From Elusimicrobiota bacterium (GTDB lineage Bacteria; Elusimicrobiota; Elusimicrobia; UBA1565; UBA9628): a DNA stretch of 6,019 nucleotides. The stretch covers positions 1 to 6,019 of the forward strand of contig JAQUNT010000161.1 in NCBI GenBank assembly GCA_028717525.1. Direction: 5' to 3'. Shown piece by piece: positions 3,441-6,019 of the stretch. A program made the position numbers and the translations under genes. Below the pieces are notes generated by a model. The model was not told the DNA's origin. It saw only the letters and a program-made list of their open reading frames with translations, and made no database searches. Position 1 is the first letter of the stretch; every line of letters starts with the position of its first letter.

Positions 3441-6019
3441 CTATTGGCCTTCCTCGTCGTCCGCCATCCCGGGAAGATTGAGCGCCTTGGTCGTTGGGAC
3501 CGGCTCTTCCGGCGCCGCGGGCTCCGGCGCAGCCGGGGCCTCCGCCGCGGGCGGCTGCAGGGCCGCCTTCTTGCGGCGCGCGCTCTTGCGCGGGGCCGGG
3601 GCCGCTACGGCCTTCTTCTGCACCGGCCCTGCGGCCGCGGGAGCCTTGCCGCCCCGGCCAGCGTGGCGCAGGGCCGCGGCCCGGCCTGCGGCCGACTGGG
3701 CGATCTCCCGGCCCGCGTTGCGAGCCAAGTCGTCGTACACCGCGACCGCCCGCTCGTTGTCCGAGGCCTTCTCGTAGGCCTCGCCGAGCTTGATGAGGGC
3801 GTCGATGCGGAAGGGGTTGCCGGCGGGCTTCATGCCCTGGAGCTTGACCCACATGTTCATGGCCTCGTCCGGACGGTTGTTGGCCAGCGAGAGCTCTCCC
3901 ATGCGGTAGGTCGTCTCGAAGACCGTGTCCGAGCCCGGCTTGGCGCGCTCCTGGATGCGCTGCAGGGTCCCCACCGCCCCCTCGTAGTCCCGGCGGTCCT
4001 TCTGGAGGGCGTAGATCTCCCAGAGCGCGGACTGCGCCAGGGGGTCGGACTCGCCGACCAGGTCGATGTACTTCTGGTAGGAGTACTGGGCCAGGTCGCT
4101 CTTGCCCAGGGCCTTGTAGGCCAGGGCCAGGTTGAACTCGGTCTCCTTGGCGTAGGACACCTTGGGATACTCCTCGCTCAGGCGCGTGTAATGCCGGACC
4201 GCCTCGTCGTAGCGCTGGAGGGCGTAGTTGGCGCTGGCCAGGTGGAACAGGGCCAGCGGGGTGTCGTCGTCCCGCTCGAAGTTGTTGAGCAGGCGTTCGA
4301 AGGCGGGGATGGCGTTGGTGTAGTCCTTCTGGTTGAAGTAGCTCTCCCCGAGGTAGAATTGGGCCTTGACCAGCTGCGGGTTGTTGGTGAAGTCCACGCT
4401 GAACTTCTGGAACCCCGCGGCGGCCGCGGCGTAGTCCTTGGCCTCGAAGCAGCGCCGCGCCAGGCGGAACTGCGCCTCGCCGGCGATGGCCCCGCTGCCG
4501 CCGGCCGCGATGAGGTCGCGCAGGAGGGATTTGTAGTTCATGGACTTGTTACGGTCGAAGACGCCCTCCAGGAGGTCCAGGCCGTCCGTGGCCTCCGGGG
4601 CCTTGGGGAACTTGGCCACCAGCTCCTTGACCTGTTTGACCGCGAGGTCGTCGTTGCGGCTGTTGAACGCGGACTGGGCGATGCGCAGGTAGGCCATGGG
4701 CAGCTGCTCGCTCTCCGGGTACCTGGCGATGATGTCCCGGTAGGCGGCGATGGCCTCGTCGTATTTTTGGGCGCGGAACAGGGTGTCGGCGATCTGGGCC
4801 GAGGCGTCGGCCGTCTCCTTGGCCTGCGGGTAGCGCGCCTGAAGCTTGCGCCAGGTCTCGATGGCCTGGGTGTAGTAGCGCTGGTGGTAGAGGCTCATGG
4901 CGGCGCGGTAGAGGACGGCCGGCGCCTCCGGGGCCTTGGGGTTGTTGTCCACGAACTTGCTGTAGAGCTGGTAGGCGTCGTCGTAGGCCTTCTGGTTGTA
5001 CAGACTGTCGGCGATGCCGAGCTCGTTGAGGCCCGAGAAGCTGAAGGTGGAGCCTTCCACCGCGAGCATGTCCTTGAGCTTCTTGCGCTCCTCCAGGGCG
5101 CGGTCGTCCTGGCCCTCGTAGGAGTGGGCCCAGGCCAGGCCGTCCTGCGCGTAGAAGGCGGCGGGGTCGTCGGGATAGACCTTGAGGATCATCTCGTAGA
5201 TGACCCGCGCCTCCTCGGTCTGGTTCAAGGCCAGGTAGGCCTCGGCCGCGTAGAGGTAGCTCATGCTGCGCCACTTGGACTTGGAGGGCGGCAGGTGGCG
5301 GAAGATGAACTGGTAGGAGGTGAGGATGGAGTTGTAGGCCTTCTGGTCGAACTGGGTCTTCAGGATGGTGAAGAGGGCCTGCTCCGCGATGTCCGAGGAG
5401 GGCGCCAGGTCGATGATGCGCTGCAAGGCGGCCGTGGCCTCCTGGGTGCGCTTGAGCTTGATGAGGGCGTTGCCCATGACCAGGTAGATGTTCTTGGCCA
5501 GGGCGTTGTTGGGGTAGAGGGTCACGAAGTTCCGGCAGGTCTGCACGGACTGGGAGTAGTCCCCCACCTGGTAGCCGGTCCAGGCCAGCTTGAAGTGGGC
5601 CAGGGGCGAGATGCGCACGGTCTCCGGGTACTGGGTGATGACCTTGGTGTAGGCGAACATGGCCTCGCGCACCTGGCCGGCCACCAGGTAGGACTCGGCG
5701 ATGAAGTACTGGGCCAGCGGCGCGAAGAAGTCCTTGGGGTAGCGGTCGAGGACGGACTGGAAGTTGGCGCGCGCCTCCACGAAATCCTTCTTCTGGAAGC
5801 AGGAGGAGCCGATGCGGAACATGGCCGAGACCCGCAGCGGGGAGTCCGGGTAGAGGGCGAGGAACTTCTGGTACTTGGAGATGGCGCCGTCGAAGTCCTC
5901 GGCCAGGAAGAAGGAGTCGCCGATGAAGAACTGGGCCTCCTCCTTGAGGTCGGAGCCCGGGTAGTCGCGGATGAGGTTCTCGAAGGCGGCCGCGGCCAGA
6001 TACGCGCGTCGGGAGAGCA
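3441..6019 (-). CDS. Large TPR-repeat envelope protein, 5'-partial (N-terminus off the window)
   Basis: The protein is built almost wholly of tetratricopeptide-like helical hairpins of about 37 residues, with a recurring pattern of A..Y...l..yP......A.f.lg.s....kdy. I count about 21 units. This is the YbgF/CpoB/BamD type of TPR, which usually acts as a protein-binding scaffold in the periplasm or at the outer membrane. The stop is TAG at 3441-3443. An ATG at 5820-5822 could be taken as the start. However, the frame stays open for 65 more codons to the window edge, and those codons encode two further good TPR units (for example YPGSDLKEEAQFFIGDSFF), so that Met is internal. At least 858 residues are visible. 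The last ~70 residues leave the TPR fold for an Ala/Pro/Lys-rich tail that ends acidic (ADDEEGQ). No signal peptide can be judged because the start is missing. It lies 21 bp upstream of exbB and is probably its co-transcribed partner. The exact role is unknown; the TPR assignment is firm. Confidence 0.93.
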   Translation of the reverse strand, partial: LSRRAYLAAAAFENLIRDYPGSDLKEEAQFFIGDSFFLAEDFDGAISKYQKFLALYPDSPLRVSAMFRIGSSCFQKKDFVEARANFQSVLDRYPKDFFAPLAQYFIAESYLVAGQVREAMFAYTKVITQYPETVRISPLAHFKLAWTGYQVGDYSQSVQTCRNFVTLYPNNALAKNIYLVMGNALIKLKRTQEATAALQRIIDLAPSSDIAEQALFTILKTQFDQKAYNSILTSYQFIFRHLPPSKSKWRSMSYLYAAEAYLALNQTEEARVIYEMILKVYPDDPAAFYAQDGLAWAHSYEGQDDRALEERKKLKDMLAVEGSTFSFSGLNELGIADSLYNQKAYDDAYQLYSKFVDNNPKAPEAPAVLYRAAMSLYHQRYYTQAIETWRKLQARYPQAKETADASAQIADTLFRAQKYDEAIAAYRDIIARYPESEQLPMAYLRIAQSAFNSRNDDLAVKQVKELVAKFPKAPEATDGLDLLEGVFDRNKSMNYKSLLRDLIAAGGSGAIAGEAQFRLARRCFEAKDYAAAAAGFQKFSVDFTNNPQLVKAQFYLGESYFNQKDYTNAIPAFERLLNNFERDDDTPLALFHLASANYALQRYDEAVRHYTRLSEEYPKVSYAKETEFNLALAYKALGKSDLAQYSYQKYIDLVGESDPLAQSALWEIYALQKDRRDYEGAVGTLQRIQERAKPGSDTVFETTYRMGELSLANNRPDEAMNMWVKLQGMKPAGNPFRIDALIKLGEAYEKASDNERAVAVYDDLARNAGREIAQSAAGRAAALRHAGRGGKAPAAAGPVQKKAVAAPAPRKSARRKKAALQPPAAEAPAAPEPAAPEEPVPTTKALNLPGMADDEEGQ

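Noticed and set aside
2887..3852. Minus-strand frame of 321 codons overlapping exbB and the TPR end
   Set aside because: Gly/Arg/Pro/Ala-rich translation typical of an out-of-frame reading; exbB and the TPR gene explain the region fully.
4549..5274. Minus-strand frame of 241 codons inside the TPR gene
   Set aside because: It is a shifted reading of the TPR repeats with Gly/Arg/Pro composition. It does not indicate a frameshift, because the TPR frame is intact throughout.

Overview
The window is one densely packed, leftward (minus-strand) gene block from a high-GC Gram-negative (diderm) bacterium. By eye, roughly two-thirds of the bases are G or C, and third codon positions are strongly GC-biased. 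The proteins are all cell-envelope types: an inner-membrane proton-driven motor, a TonB-type periplasm-spanning arm, a long TPR scaffold and an exported OmpA-like protein. This fits a diderm outside the well-studied Gammaproteobacteria. The combination of a FlgD-Ig/OmpA-like protein, a YbgF/BamD-style TPR array and paired ExbD genes suggests a deep lineage such as Elusimicrobiota or a Myxococcota-like group. That placement is a guess from gene style, not from any marker gene in the window.

In transcription order (right to left) the genes are as follows. (1) A very large TPR protein, 3441 to beyond 6019; its N-terminus is off the window. (2) An ExbB/TolQ/MotA-family proton-channel subunit, 2802-3419. 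(3) A first ExbD/TolR-family subunit, 2351-2794. (4) A second, divergent ExbD/TolR subunit, 1936-2349. (5) A TonB-family energy transducer with a GTG start, 865-1920. (6) A secreted protein with a FlgD-like Ig region and an OmpA-like C-terminal region, 862 to beyond 1; its C-terminus is off the window. Intergenic gaps are 21, 7, 1, 15 and 2 bp, and several Shine-Dalgarno sequences overlap the preceding stop codon. The block is therefore almost certainly one translationally coupled operon. No promoter, terminator, RNA gene, mobile element or CRISPR array is visible, and no gene-free stretch exceeds about 21 bp.

Working model (inference): ExbB and the two ExbD proteins form a proton-motive-force-driven inner-membrane complex that energises the TonB/TolA-like arm. 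The arm reaches across the periplasm to outer-envelope partners. The TPR protein and the OmpA-like protein are the candidate dedicated partners, in a layout that recalls Tol-Pal (TolQ-TolR-TolA-TolB-Pal-CpoB). The visible part has no TolB beta-propeller, and the OmpA-like protein has a Sec-type signal without a lipobox, so it is not a standard Tol-Pal operon. Possible roles include outer-membrane constriction or maintenance, TonB-dependent uptake, or an Agl/Glt-like surface motility engine. The sequence alone does not decide between them.
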